Shown here: positions 1 to 8,463 of the stretch, piece by piece
Layout of the letters: the number at the start of each line of letters is the position of its first letter
How positions within the stretch are numbered: position 1 is the first letter of the stretch
DNA from: Flavihumibacter stibioxidans
Lineage (GTDB): Bacteria; Bacteroidota; Bacteroidia; Chitinophagales; Chitinophagaceae
Direction of reading: 5' to 3'
DNA length: 64,000 bases
Assembly: GCF_014332695.1 (NCBI RefSeq)
Contig: NZ_MBUA01000001.1
Span: 620,001 to 684,000, forward strand
Translations under genes and position numbers: made by a program
The notes under the pieces: model-generated
Seen by the model: only the letters and a program-made list of their open reading frames with translations
Databases searched by the model: none
What the model was told of the DNA's origin: nothing

Positions 1-310
1 GTTCGTCCGTGAGATAGCTCTGTTCCGCCATCATCATGTTGTACACTTTCCCATTCACCCTGATCTCTTCGTTTTGTCCTTTCAGTATGATATTAATGGC
101 GCGTTTGGGATCTTTCATCAGATAATCAGCTTTTGCCAGTGGCGGGAAACTTCCATCCACCCCCTCACCCTTTTCCATGTGGCAGCTCTGGCAATAATTG
201 ACATAAACTTCCTGACCACGGGTAATGCTGGCCTTTTTAGGATCCTGCATAAAGGAACTTGCGCCAAGAAGCAGAACCAGCCCCAACACTGTAATGACTA
301 TTTTATTCAT
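1..310 (-). CDS. c-type cytochrome, secreted (3' end cut by window edge)
   Basis: Reading the minus strand from the ATG at 308-310 gives a hydrophobic signal peptide (MNKIVITVLGLVLLLGASSF) followed by a class I cytochrome c domain. The haem-binding motif CQSCH lies near residue 40, followed by a GEGVDGSFPPLAKADYL stretch in which the Pro-Pro-Leu segment is typical of small Bacteroidota cytochromes. The frame is open to the left edge (103 codons visible), so the distal Met ligand region may lie outside. It probably acts in periplasmic electron transfer; the partner oxidase or dehydrogenase is not in the window. The start is well defined because the signal peptide begins at this ATG. Confidence 0.85.
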   Translation of the reverse strand, partial: MNKIVITVLGLVLLLGASSFMQDPKKASITRGQEVYVNYCQSCHMEKGEGVDGSFPPLAKADYLMKDPKRAINIILKGQNEEIRVNGKVYNMMMAEQSYLTDE

Positions 311-342
311 CCTGGTATAATTTATTTTTTTTCTTACTATTC

Positions 343-1653
343 TCAATTCACCAACTCCCCCTCCAGATCGTAATCATAGGCTTTGGTAATCTTAACTTCA
401 ACAAACTCCCCGATGGTAAGTTTTTTCTTAGTGTTGATCACCACTTCATTGTCCACTTCCACACTGTCGAATTCAGTTCTCCCAAGATAGCGACCAGCTT
501 CTTTCTTATCAACTAAAACTTTAAAAATTTGTCCTAATTTTTCCTGGTTCCTCTCCAGGCTGATTTCCTGCTGCACTTCCATGATCTCCTGTGCACGGGC
601 TTCTTTCTCCTCAGCAGGAATATTGTCCTCCAGTTCGTGCGCCGAGGTATTTTCTTCGTGTGAATAGGTGAAAATACCCACCCGGTCAAAACGCATCCGC
701 CGAAGGAAATCCTTTAGTTCTTCCACGTCTTCGCGGGTTTCACCGGGAAACCCTGTGATCAGTGTTGTACGCAGACAGATTCCCGGAACTTTTTCGCGAA
801 TATCCGCCACCAGTTCCTCCATTTCTTCTCGGGTGATCTGGCGTTTCATGGCTTTCAGCATGTTATTGGAGGCATGCTGAAGGGGCATATCGAGATAATT
901 GCAGATATTTTTACGACGTTTCATCACCTCAAGTATTTCGATGGGAAATTTAGAGGGATATGCATAGTGAAGGCGAATCCACTCAAGACCTTCCACATCG
1001 GCCAGTCGGTCCAGCAATTCACCCAACTGGCGTTTTTTGTAAAGGTCAAGTCCATAGTATGTCAGTTCCTGAGCGATCAGCATGACCTCTTTTACACCCT
1101 TCTTCACAAGTCCTTCTGCCTCTTTCACCAGGTCTTCAATAGGTCGACTGACATGTCCGCCACGCATCAGGGGAATGGCGCAAAAGGAGCAGGTGCGATT
1201 GCAGCCTTCAGATATCTTCAGGTAAGCATAATGTTTGGGGGTGGACAGCAGGCGTTCGCCCAGTAATTCCGATTTGTAATCGGCTTCCAGTTCTTTCAGT
1301 ATCAGGGGAAGCTCCATGGTGCCGAACCAGGCATCCACTTCCGGGATCTCCTTCTCCAGGTCTTCGCGGTATCGGTGACTCAGGCAACCGGTAACATATA
1401 CCTTATCCAACTTGCCCTTCTGTTTTAGAGCCACCTGTTCAATGATGGTATTGATCGATTCTTCCTTTGCCTTGTCAATAAACCCACAGGTATTCACTAC
1501 AACGATATTATGGTCCAGTTTGGCGTTTTCATGAACAACCGAGATGTCATTTGCGGCCAACTGTCCGCTGAGCACTTCACTATCCACCATATTCTTACTG
1601 CATCCCAGGGTAATAATATTCACTTTGTCCTTCTTCAGCGTTCTTGCTTTCAT
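343..1653 (-). CDS. rimO: Ribosomal protein S12 methylthiotransferase RimO
   Basis: Radical-SAM enzyme that adds a methylthio group to an aspartate of ribosomal protein uS12. The N-terminal UPF0004 domain shows the three cluster cysteines (LGCSKN, NTCGF, VTGCLSHRY); the radical-SAM triad is CNRTCSFCAIP in mid-protein; a TRAM domain ends the protein (VLVDKKEAGRYLGRTEFDS). The LGCSKNMVDSE start distinguishes RimO from MiaB. An open frame continues upstream to 1695, but that would put a TACCTTTG promoter (1673-1680) inside the gene, so the ATG at 1653 is preferred (436 aa). It follows the conserved rpmB-rpmG-DUF4295-ftsY block in the same direction, separated here by an opposite-strand gene. Confidence 0.95.
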   Translation of the reverse strand: MKARTLKKDKVNIITLGCSKNMVDSEVLSGQLAANDISVVHENAKLDHNIVVVNTCGFIDKAKEESINTIIEQVALKQKGKLDKVYVTGCLSHRYREDLEKEIPEVDAWFGTMELPLILKELEADYKSELLGERLLSTPKHYAYLKISEGCNRTCSFCAIPLMRGGHVSRPIEDLVKEAEGLVKKGVKEVMLIAQELTYYGLDLYKKRQLGELLDRLADVEGLEWIRLHYAYPSKFPIEILEVMKRRKNICNYLDMPLQHASNNMLKAMKRQITREEMEELVADIREKVPGICLRTTLITGFPGETREDVEELKDFLRRMRFDRVGIFTYSHEENTSAHELEDNIPAEEKEARAQEIMEVQQEISLERNQEKLGQIFKVLVDKKEAGRYLGRTEFDSVEVDNEVVINTKKKLTIGEFVEVKITKAYDYDLEGELVN

Positions 1654-1672
1654 GCACTCTTTTAATAAGGCG

Positions 1673-1680
1673 CAAAGGTA
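1673..1680 (-). promoter_or_regulatory. Bacteroidota -7 promoter element of rimO
   Basis: The minus strand reads TACCTTTG, an exact match to the Bacteroidota TAnnTTTG element. It lies 19 bases before the rimO ATG, implying a very short leader. It is the main reason for rejecting the longer upstream start. Confidence 0.6.
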
Positions 1681-1691
1681 TGCAATTCTCC

Positions 1692-1720
1692 CCACCCGTC
1701 GGGTGCCACCCGACGGGTGG
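1692..1720. repeat. Nested palindromic repeat, family A, copy 1
   Basis: Two 13-base arms, CACCCGTCGGGTG and its reverse complement CACCCGACGGGTG, are separated by one C. Each arm is itself a palindrome about a single central base (CACCCG-T-CGGGTG), so the element can fold as one long hairpin or two small ones. Further copies are at 1890-1920 and 36299-36325. Confidence 0.85.
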
Positions 1721-1889
1721 ATTTAGGGCAAGACCTGATTTTCACCCGTTGACTTGTTTGAATCAACTGTTAACTATCTGTTAGGAAAAGCTGCCTCAAT
1801 GCATATCACCCTTCAAATGAATACTGATCCGGAACATTTTACACCCTGTGAAATTGCTGCGAAGGCGGCTGCAAAGAATAGCAAAAACC

Positions 1890-1920
1890 TTCACCCGTCG
1901 GGTGGCACCCGACGGGTGAA
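1890..1920. repeat. Nested palindromic repeat, family A, copy 2
   Basis: Same arms as copy 1 but with G instead of C as the central base, and symmetric flanks TT/AA extending the palindrome to 31 bases. It lies upstream of the outer-membrane protein gene starting at 1968. Confidence 0.85.
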
Positions 1921-1967
1921 GATGGAAAATTGGCACAATTTTTTATCATCCGGGGAAAATAGCAGTT

Positions 1968-2471
1968 ATGAAAAAATGGATAACAGGAGCAATGCTGGTG
2001 GCCGCTGTGGCCATTGTGCAAGATTCAAAGGCGCAATCTCTGGGAAGCAGTTATAAAACGGCGCTGGGTGTTAAATTCTGGCCAGGAGCAGTAACCATCA
2101 AACATTTTGTGGCAAAGAACCGCGCCCTGGAAGGATTAGGCTATTTCTGGGATCATGGGTTCCGGTTCACGGGGCTTTATGAATTCCATGGAGATATTAA
2201 TGGCGCTCCGGGTTTGAAATGGTACGCGGGGCCCGGCTTCCATGCAGGTGTATACAACCACCGCTGGGGCTACAAAAGAAGGGGTGATGATGAATATTAC
2301 TATTACGAAGAAGGAGATTTCTCTGCCGGGGTAGACGGAGTGTTGGGACTGGATTACAAGTTTAAAGGAGCCCCAATCAATATCAGCGTAGATATACAGC
2401 CTTTTATAGAGTTGGCGGATTATCCCTATATGAATATCTGGGGGGGTGCAGCGGTGAGGTATACTTTTTAA
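1968..2471 (+). CDS. Small outer-membrane beta-barrel protein, function unknown
   Basis: 167 aa with an N-terminal signal peptide ending near DSKAQ, typical of Bacteroidota secreted proteins. The remainder is rich in Gly, Tyr and Trp in alternating patterns (GLKWYAGPGFHAGVYNHRW) and ends in VRYTF with a C-terminal Phe, as outer-membrane barrels do. An acidic tyrosine cluster (GDDEYYYYEEGDF) looks like a surface or periplasmic loop. I cannot name a specific family. Its stop codon lies three bases from that of convergent ftsY. A family A palindrome lies about 50 bases upstream of its start and could form a hairpin in the leader. Confidence 0.7.
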   Translation: MKKWITGAMLVAAVAIVQDSKAQSLGSSYKTALGVKFWPGAVTIKHFVAKNRALEGLGYFWDHGFRFTGLYEFHGDINGAPGLKWYAGPGFHAGVYNHRWGYKRRGDDEYYYYEEGDFSAGVDGVLGLDYKFKGAPINISVDIQPFIELADYPYMNIWGGAAVRYTF

Positions 2472-2474
2472 TCC

Positions 2475-3443
2475 TTAGTTCTGTTTCTCCAGATTAAACA
2501 GGCTGTCCACAAACTCATGCTTGTCAAAAACCAGCAGATCTTCCATCCTTTCACCCACTCCGATAAATTTCACGGGGATCCTGAACTGGTTGGCGATGGC
2601 CAGTACCACTCCGCCTTTTGCGGTACCGTCCAGTTTGGTAATGGCCAGGGCGGAAACCTCGGTTGTGGCAGTAAAATGTTTTGCCTGCTCCAGCGCGTTT
2701 TGGCCGGTTGAACCATCCAGTACCAGCAGTACTTCGTGCGGGGCATCAGGAATCACTTTCTGGATCACCCGCCGGATCTTACCCAGTTCGTCCATCAGGT
2801 GCGCTTTATTATGAAGACGTCCGGCAGTATCAATGATGATCACATCCGCCCCCCTTGCAACACCACTCTGCACGGTGTCAAATGCAACAGCAGCAGGATC
2901 TGAACCCATATCCTGCTTAACAATGGGAACACCGGCCCTTTCACTCCAGATCGTCAGCTGGTCAACTGCTGCTGCCCTGAAAGTATCGGCGGCCCCCAGT
3001 AAAACTGACTTACCCGCCTTTTTGAAATTATATGCAAGCTTGCCGATCGTGGTCGTCTTTCCTACTCCGTTCACTCCCACTACCAGGATTACATAGGGTT
3101 TACAGGGCAGCTCGGACTGGAATGAATAGGTATTGCTTTCCGGCGCATCCACCAGCACTCCCCGAATCTCTTCCTGTAATATCCTGTTGAGTTCGGAGGT
3201 ATTGAGGTATTTATCCTTTGAAACCCTTTTTTCTATACGATCGATGATCTGTACTGTGGTATCAACGCCTACATCCGCGCTCACAAGTGCTTCCTCCAGG
3301 CTGTCCAGCACCTCATCATCCACTGTGCTCTTACCCGCAACGGCTTTGGTGATCTTGCTCAGAAAACTTTCCTTGGTTTTCTGCAGTCCCTGGTCCAGTG
3401 TTTCTTTCTCTTTCTTTCCGAAAAGCTTATCAAAAAATCCCAT
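2475..3443 (-). CDS. ftsY: Signal recognition particle receptor FtsY
   Basis: SRP-type GTPase that docks ribosome-nascent-chain-SRP complexes at the inner membrane. The 322-aa protein has the NG domain only: N-terminal helices (residues 1-95), the P-loop GVNGVGKTTTIGKLA, the DTFRAAAVDQL insertion-box motif, DTAGR, and TKLDGTAKGG. The long acidic A domain of the E. coli protein is absent, as is usual in this phylum. A TACCTTTG promoter element lies about 100 bases upstream at 3542-3549, suggesting it can be transcribed independently of the ribosomal-protein genes before it. Position next to rpmB/rpmG/DUF4295 is conserved in Bacteroidota. Confidence 0.97.
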   Translation of the reverse strand: MGFFDKLFGKKEKETLDQGLQKTKESFLSKITKAVAGKSTVDDEVLDSLEEALVSADVGVDTTVQIIDRIEKRVSKDKYLNTSELNRILQEEIRGVLVDAPESNTYSFQSELPCKPYVILVVGVNGVGKTTTIGKLAYNFKKAGKSVLLGAADTFRAAAVDQLTIWSERAGVPIVKQDMGSDPAAVAFDTVQSGVARGADVIIIDTAGRLHNKAHLMDELGKIRRVIQKVIPDAPHEVLLVLDGSTGQNALEQAKHFTATTEVSALAITKLDGTAKGGVVLAIANQFRIPVKFIGVGERMEDLLVFDKHEFVDSLFNLEKQN

Positions 3444-3541
3444 GAATCTGGTCTTGTATAATGATCAAATAAATTGAAACGCAGGCTGTCCGGCAAACCT
3501 GATCCTGCCAATAGGCTAAAGTCCCCTCATTCGCCGGCACG

Positions 3542-3549
3542 CAAAGGTA
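3542..3549 (-). promoter_or_regulatory. Bacteroidota -7 promoter element of ftsY
   Basis: Minus strand reads TACCTTTG, an exact TAnnTTTG match, about 98 bases before the ftsY start, in the otherwise empty 198-base gap between ftsY and the DUF4295 gene. Confidence 0.55.
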
Positions 3550-3641
3550 AGAATACCGCAGGACACCTCAGTAGGGCATAAACAGAAAAAGCTGTCCCGT
3601 CATCCGGAACAGCTCACAAGAGTATACTTATTACCCTCAAA

Positions 3642-3815
3642 TTATTTTTCGGTCAGGTATTCCTTGATCTTGTCTTTGTGCACGATAGCCTCCTTGAAGG
3701 TGTATGCACCAGACTTGGGGCTGCGCACAGCCTTGATCACTTTAGTCCAGTTCTTAGCTTCTGCCGCTGCCTTCTGGTCTTTGGTCTTGATCGCCGTTTT
3801 TGCTGCTTTTGCCAT
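3642..3815 (-). CDS. DUF4295 small basic protein, probable ribosomal protein bL38
   Basis: A 57-aa frame starting MAKAAKTAIKTKDQKAAAEA and ending HKDKIKEYLTEK. The central motif VIKAVRSPKSGAYTFKEAIV is the signature of the DUF4295 family found directly after rpmG in Bacteroidota. From memory, a cryo-EM structure of the Flavobacterium johnsoniae ribosome revealed a phylum-specific large-subunit protein, bL38, which I believe is this family; that identity should be verified. The extreme Lys/Ala content and the position 42 bases after rpmG fit a ribosomal protein. The ATG at 3813-3815 is the only start that gives the full motif. Confidence 0.85.
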   Translation of the reverse strand: MAKAAKTAIKTKDQKAAAEAKNWTKVIKAVRSPKSGAYTFKEAIVHKDKIKEYLTEK

Positions 3816-3857
3816 TGTATAATGAATTAGAAAATTAGTAAATCAGGTTAATGCGCC

Positions 3858-4040
3858 TTACTTGATCTCTTTGTGTACAGTTACCTTCTTCAGGATGGGA
3901 TTGTACTTTTTCAACTCCAGACGCTCCGGAGTATTTTTCTTGTTCTTTGTAGTGATATAACGGCTGGTACCCGGCTGACCGCTGGTCTTGTGCTCGGTAC
4001 ACTCCATAATCACCTGAACTCTGTTACCTTTCTTTGCCAT
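3858..4040 (-). CDS. rpmG: 50S ribosomal protein L33 (bL33)
   Basis: 60-aa large-subunit protein. [18 protein letters not shown] followed by [24 protein letters not shown] is the standard L33 sequence. It has a single Cys (MECTEH) and no CxxC pair, so it looks like the zinc-independent form. It lies in an operon with rpmB (47 bases upstream) and the DUF4295 gene. Confidence 0.97.
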   Translation of the reverse strand: MAKKGNRVQVIMECTEHKTSGQPGTSRYITTKNKKNTPERLELKKYNPILKKVTVHKEIK

Positions 4041-4087
4041 TGTTGATCAATTTTATAGTTATCCACCCAAAAGCGGACCACAGTAAT

Positions 4088-4324
4088 TTAGATTTTTACT
4101 CCTTTCGCTCTCAGTTCCTTTACTACTGGATACAAACCATTCTTGTTAATGGTGCGCAGACCTTCCGCTGAAAGTTTCAAAGTGATCCACTTATCTTCTT
4201 CCGGCAAATAAAAGCGCTTCGTCAGCAGGTTCGGCAGGAACCTGCGTTTTGTTTTAATATTCGAGTGAGATACGCGGTGACCAGTGATCGGCGTCTTACC
4301 CGTAACCTGACATACTCTAGCCAT
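4088..4324 (-). CDS. rpmB: 50S ribosomal protein L28 (bL28)
   Basis: 78-aa large-subunit protein: [20 protein letters not shown] with the usual [12 protein letters not shown] and VKELRAKG segments. The frame can be extended three codons to a TTG, but the ATG at 4322-4324 matches the family start and is preferred. First gene of the rpmB-rpmG-DUF4295 set; a TACCTTTG element 22 bases upstream should be its promoter. Confidence 0.97.
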   Translation of the reverse strand: MARVCQVTGKTPITGHRVSHSNIKTKRRFLPNLLTKRFYLPEEDKWITLKLSAEGLRTINKNGLYPVVKELRAKGVKI

Positions 4325-4345
4325 GACTGTCAAAATTTAGGACGG

Positions 4346-4353
4346 CAAAGGTA
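4346..4353 (-). promoter_or_regulatory. Bacteroidota -7 promoter element of the rpmB operon
   Basis: Minus strand reads TACCTTTG 22 bases upstream of the rpmB ATG, an exact TAnnTTTG match with a short leader. It lies in the 221-base divergent gap between rpmB and ppk1. Confidence 0.6.
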
Positions 4354-4545
4354 GGGAGAAATTGTGTAATTCTGAAAGGAAAAAATAAAAATCTTTCTTT
4401 CATCACAAAGATAGTATAAAGTCAGGGGGTGAAAAGCACCCGGCGATAAATCACTTCTCCCCTCTCTCTTCCCTTCAACTAATAACAATTCATTAATTTC
4501 ATTCGTCCGCCGGGCGCCCGCAACTTTGGGTTTAAATGGCTGATT

Positions 4546-6702
4546 ATGACCGATATGGATGGAAAAAGAAAAACAATAGCACGCGATATCAGTTGGTTGT
4601 CCTTTAATGCCCGCGTTTTACAGGAAGCCGCCGACCCGTCCGTGCCCCTGAAGGAAAGGATCAAATTCCTGGGTATCTTCTCCAATAACATGGATGAATT
4701 CTTCCGTGTGAGAGTGGCTACCCTTAAACGAATGATAGAATTTGGCGGGAAAAAAGTCCGCCTGAATATGCATCTCGAGGAATCGCCGGACAAGATACTG
4801 GAAGATATCATGATCATGGTCCTCCGCCAACAGAATGAATTCAATCGTATCTGGGACACAATCAGCAAGGAAATGGCCAGGGAAAAAATTTTCCTGGTTA
4901 CGGAAAAACAGCTCAACAAGGAGCAAAAAATCTTCGTCAAGCAGTTTTTTGAAGAAGAAGTGCGTGTCAATACACTTCCGCTCATGATCGAACAGATACC
5001 CCAGCTCCCCTATCTGCGTGACAAATCAATCTTCCTGGGAGTGGTCATGAGCCGCCGGTCCACCGCCTATGAGCAGAAATATGCCCTGATCGAAATCCCA
5101 ACCAAGGCCTTGTCAAGGTTTGTGCAACTGCCTTGTCCAGGTAATGAAAAACATATCATCCTGCTGGAGGACATTATCCGTTTCAATCTGCCAGCCATTT
5201 TTTCCTATTTCGGCTACGAAAAATTCGAATCCTGGATCTTTAAGGTAACCAAGGACGCAGAGATCGATATTGATAACGATGTATCGACCACCCTGATCCA
5301 GAAAATCGAAAAGGGAGTAAAAAACCGACGTAAAGGAAAGCCTGTTCGCTTTGTGTACGATAAGGAGATGGACGCCGGGCTGCTGGAATTCCTGATGCGC
5401 CGCATGAACCTCACGCGCAAAGACAACCTGATACCCGGAGGCCGGATCCACAATTTCAGGCATTTCATGGATTTCCCCGATGTGTTCCAAAAAAAATCAC
5501 TCAGGAAAAAACCCTTTATGCACCCCCTGCTGGCAGGATCTTCAAGGGTTACTGATGTGGTGCTGGAGAACGATGTGATGCTGAATTTCCCTTACCACTC
5601 TTTCAGTCCCGTAATCGACATGCTGCGGGAGGCAGCCATCGATCCCGATGTGGTCTCCATCAAAATTACAGCTTACCGCCTGGCCAATAACTCCAAGATC
5701 ATCAATGCCCTTATCAATGCAGTCCGCAACGGAAAACAGGTTACAGTGATGATGGAGTTGCGCGCCCGTTTTGAGGAAGAAGCCAACCTCGCATGGAAGG
5801 AAAGGCTGGAAGAGGAAGGGGTTAAGGTACTGATCGGCATACCAAACATGAAGGTACATGCAAAGATGTGTATTATCCGTAAAAGGCTGCAAAACCGCAC
5901 CATCCAGTATGGGTTCGTGAGCACCGGCAATATGAACGAAAGCACGGCAAAAATATATGGGGATCACTGCCTGCTGACCGCCCACCGAGGAATTATGGCA
6001 GATATTAACCGGATGTTTCTCTACCTGGAAAAATATAAGACCCAGCCGGATATCCTGAAAAGCTGCAATAATCTCCTGCCCTGCCCGGGCATCCTGCGCC
6101 GGGAACTGCTGAAACTTATTAACCAGGAAATCAGGGCTGCGAAAAGAAAAAAACCCTCCGGCATCCTGCTCAAGATGAATTCCCTGTCGGATGAAATCCT
6201 GATTGAAAAGCTTTACGAAGCAGCTCGCGCGGGGGTGCCGGTGCAACTGATCGTAAGAGGCATCTTCTGCATGTACTCTGAAAACAAAAAGTATAATCAG
6301 CCGATAAAGGCCATCAGCATCGTGGATGAGTACCTTGAGCATGCAAGGGTGTTCATCTTCCACAACGGGGGCAAAGAAAAAGTTTATATATCTTCGGCAG
6401 ACTGGATGGTTCGAAACCTCGACCACCGCGTGGAAATAACCTGCCCTGTTTATGACGAGGACATCAAGAAAGTATTGAAAAACATGCTGAATATCCAGCT
6501 GAGCGATAACATGAAAGCAAGGATTCTCAACAACCAGCTCAGCAATGATTATGTCAGGACCCCGGGTAAAAAGGTTCGATCACAGGTGGAACAATACAAC
6601 TACCTGCAATCAAAACGGAGCAGGGCGATCTTAGCGGCTGAGGCCGGGTTGCAGGAAGTTCCTTGTCCACCCAAAGAAACTAAAACAGAACGATCAAATT
6701 GA
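4546..6702 (+). CDS. ppk1: Polyphosphate kinase 1
   Basis: Membrane-associated enzyme that reversibly polymerises the gamma phosphate of ATP into polyphosphate. At 718 aa it is full length. The N domain begins RDISWLSFNARVLQEAAD; the catalytic phosphohistidine is His438 in KVHAKMCIIRKR, followed by GNMNESTAKIYGDHCLLTA, the phospholipase-D-like fold of the family. The C-terminal domain has ADWMVRNLDHRVEITCPV. The ATG at 4555 is an alternative start. The stop codon overlaps the TTG start of the ppx gene (TTGA), so synthesis and degradation enzymes appear translationally coupled. Divergent from rpmB. Confidence 0.97.
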   Translation: MTDMDGKRKTIARDISWLSFNARVLQEAADPSVPLKERIKFLGIFSNNMDEFFRVRVATLKRMIEFGGKKVRLNMHLEESPDKILEDIMIMVLRQQNEFNRIWDTISKEMAREKIFLVTEKQLNKEQKIFVKQFFEEEVRVNTLPLMIEQIPQLPYLRDKSIFLGVVMSRRSTAYEQKYALIEIPTKALSRFVQLPCPGNEKHIILLEDIIRFNLPAIFSYFGYEKFESWIFKVTKDAEIDIDNDVSTTLIQKIEKGVKNRRKGKPVRFVYDKEMDAGLLEFLMRRMNLTRKDNLIPGGRIHNFRHFMDFPDVFQKKSLRKKPFMHPLLAGSSRVTDVVLENDVMLNFPYHSFSPVIDMLREAAIDPDVVSIKITAYRLANNSKIINALINAVRNGKQVTVMMELRARFEEEANLAWKERLEEEGVKVLIGIPNMKVHAKMCIIRKRLQNRTIQYGFVSTGNMNESTAKIYGDHCLLTAHRGIMADINRMFLYLEKYKTQPDILKSCNNLLPCPGILRRELLKLINQEIRAAKRKKPSGILLKMNSLSDEILIEKLYEAARAGVPVQLIVRGIFCMYSENKKYNQPIKAISIVDEYLEHARVFIFHNGGKEKVYISSADWMVRNLDHRVEITCPVYDEDIKKVLKNMLNIQLSDNMKARILNNQLSNDYVRTPGKKVRSQVEQYNYLQSKRSRAILAAEAGLQEVPCPPKETKTERSN

Positions 6703-7586
6703 AACTCGCAGCAATAGATATCGGAAGTAATGCGGCCAGGCTGCTCATCACGGAAGTGGTTACGGATGAAACCGGCAGGGATCGATTCAACAAACTTAAC
6801 CTGATCCGGGTTCCGCTTCGGTTAGGCTTCGACGTTTTTGAAAGTCAGTCCATTTCAAAGGAAAAGGAAAGCCAGATCATTAACACCATTAAAGCCTACC
6901 GGTCACTGATAGACGCATACGGAGTGAAGCATTACAAGGCATGCGCCACATCTGCCATGCGCGATGCCAGCAACGGTCCTGCCATCATCCGCCACATTAA
7001 GGAAGATACCGGAATCGGCATCGAAATCATCAGCGGTGACCAGGAAGCGGCATTCATTTATGAAAACCATGTGGCAGAGAACCTGGACAAGGACCATTCT
7101 TATCTCTACATAGATGTCGGCGGAGGTAGTACAGAACTCACTTTCTTCAGCGATAACCGCCTTGTGGCAAAACAGTCATTCAATATCGGAACCATACGCC
7201 TCCTGAAAAACCAGGTGGCAGACAAAAAATGGGATGAAATGAAAGAATTCATCCGCGCCAAAACCAAGGGCTTCAAGGAAATCACCTGCATCGGATCCGG
7301 TGGTAATATCAACAAGGTTTTTTCCATGTCAAAGAAAAAGGATGGCAAGCCCTTACCCCTGGAATTGCTGAAAGACTATTACAAGGAGCTAAGCAGTTTT
7401 CCACTGGCTGAAAGGATGCGCCTTTACAGCCTTCGGGAAGACCGTGCCGATGTGATCGTACCAGCACTTAGTATATACATCAACGTTATGCGCTGGGCCG
7501 ACGCGAAGGAAATCCAGGTGCCCAAGATCGGATTGGCGGACGGACTGATTCATATCCTATGGGATCAGGTGAAGCAGGGGCAATAA
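6699..7586 (+). CDS. ppx: Exopolyphosphatase, Ppx/GppA family
   Basis: Probably hydrolyses terminal phosphates from polyphosphate or pppGpp. It belongs to the ASKHA-fold phosphatases: the first phosphate loop is AIDIGSNAARLLI at residues 5-17 and the second is YIDVGGGSTELTFF, with TCIGSGGNINKVF near residue 200. At 295 aa it lacks the C-terminal HD-type extension of E. coli Ppx, as in the short form common in Bacteroidota. The start is TTG at 6699, overlapping the ppk1 stop by 4 bases; no ATG fits before the AIDIGSN motif. Substrate preference between polyP and pppGpp cannot be read from sequence. Confidence 0.92.
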   Translation: MKLAAIDIGSNAARLLITEVVTDETGRDRFNKLNLIRVPLRLGFDVFESQSISKEKESQIINTIKAYRSLIDAYGVKHYKACATSAMRDASNGPAIIRHIKEDTGIGIEIISGDQEAAFIYENHVAENLDKDHSYLYIDVGGGSTELTFFSDNRLVAKQSFNIGTIRLLKNQVADKKWDEMKEFIRAKTKGFKEITCIGSGGNINKVFSMSKKKDGKPLPLELLKDYYKELSSFPLAERMRLYSLREDRADVIVPALSIYINVMRWADAKEIQVPKIGLADGLIHILWDQVKQGQ

Positions 7587-7607
7587 TTGAAAACAACAAA
7601 CTATTTT

Positions 7608-8423
7608 ATGTCAGTACATAGTGATGTCAGGAAAGTTACCACCAATACCCTGCTGAAAATGAAGGCCGCAGGCGAAAAAATCTCCATGCTTACGGCATAT
7701 GATTATTCCTTCGCAAGGATTTTCGACTCTGCGGGACTGGATGTTATTCTTGTGGGTGATTCCGCCAGTAACGTAATGGCAGGACATGAAACAACGGTAC
7801 CCATTACTCTTGAGCAGATGATCTATCATGCGCAGTGCGTGGTGCGGGGTATTGACCGCTGCCTGGTGGTGGTAGACCTCCCTTTTGGCTCCTACCAGTC
7901 GAATTCAGATGTCGCCCTGGCATCCGCCATCCGTATCATGAAGGAATCGGGGGCACACAGTCTCAAACTGGAAGGCGGTGAAGAAATCGCAGAAAGCGTG
8001 CGCCGCATTGTGAATGCCGGCATTCCTGTCATGGGTCACCTGGGGCTTACCCCGCAATCCATATACAAATTCGGCACCTATACTGTGCGCGCCAGGGAAG
8101 ATGCCGAAGCGGAGAAATTGAAAAAAGACGCACTCCTGCTGCAGGATGCCGGCTGCTTCGCCATTGTACTTGAAAAGATCCCGGCTCAACTGGCCAAAGA
8201 GGTGAGCGAAAGCCTGCACATCCCCACTATCGGGATCGGCGCGGGAAAACATTGTGACGGGCAGGTCCTGGTGATGCACGACATGCTGGGTATTAACAAC
8301 GATTTTAACCCGCGTTTCCTCAGAAAATACCTGAACCTTCACGACCAGATTGTGGAAGCCGTAGGTAAGTATGTAAATGACGTGAGAGCCAGCGATTTCC
8401 CCAATGAGCAGGAACAATACTGA
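7608..8423 (+). CDS. panB: 3-methyl-2-oxobutanoate hydroxymethyltransferase
   Basis: First committed enzyme of pantothenate synthesis: transfers a hydroxymethyl group from methylene-tetrahydrofolate to 2-oxoisovalerate. 271 aa from the ATG at 7608; an in-frame TTG directly after the ppx stop is less likely. Diagnostic stretches are [34 protein letters not shown] (Mg-binding Asp), LEGGEE (catalytic-region Glu), GHLGLTPQS and [15 protein letters not shown]. It lies only 21 bases after ppx and is probably co-transcribed with it, although no pathway link is known. No other pan gene is nearby. Confidence 0.96.
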   Translation: MSVHSDVRKVTTNTLLKMKAAGEKISMLTAYDYSFARIFDSAGLDVILVGDSASNVMAGHETTVPITLEQMIYHAQCVVRGIDRCLVVVDLPFGSYQSNSDVALASAIRIMKESGAHSLKLEGGEEIAESVRRIVNAGIPVMGHLGLTPQSIYKFGTYTVRAREDAEAEKLKKDALLLQDAGCFAIVLEKIPAQLAKEVSESLHIPTIGIGAGKHCDGQVLVMHDMLGINNDFNPRFLRKYLNLHDQIVEAVGKYVNDVRASDFPNEQEQY

Positions 8424-8434
8424 GATCTAAAGCG

Positions 8435-8442
8435 TACCTTTG
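8435..8442 (+). promoter_or_regulatory. Bacteroidota -7 promoter element of the aldehyde dehydrogenase gene
   Basis: TACCTTTG, an exact TAnnTTTG match, 21 bases before the ATG at 8464. It shows that the dehydrogenase is its own transcription unit and decides the start, since the longer frame from a TTG at 8440 would begin inside this element. Confidence 0.6.
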
Positions 8443-8463
8443 CGGCCTAAAAAACAGCTTGCA

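Larger units (their letters stand above)
1654..1967. other. Intergenic region with rimO promoter and two palindromic repeats
   Basis: A 314-base stretch between divergent rimO and the barrel-protein gene. It contains the rimO -7 element and two copies (1692-1720 and 1890-1920) of the CACCCG-type nested palindrome, about 170 bases apart. Short open frames here show no recognisable protein features, so I see no gene. Confidence 0.6.

Noticed and set aside
1925-1950. Possible second sigma-54 promoter (TTGGCAC upstream of the gene at 1968)
   Set aside because: The -24 half is good, but the -12 half is T-rich without the required GC at the right spacing.
5542-6426. A 294-codon open frame on the minus strand
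   Set aside because: Antisense to ppk1, which carries all family motifs; rich in His and Cys as expected from a shadow frame.
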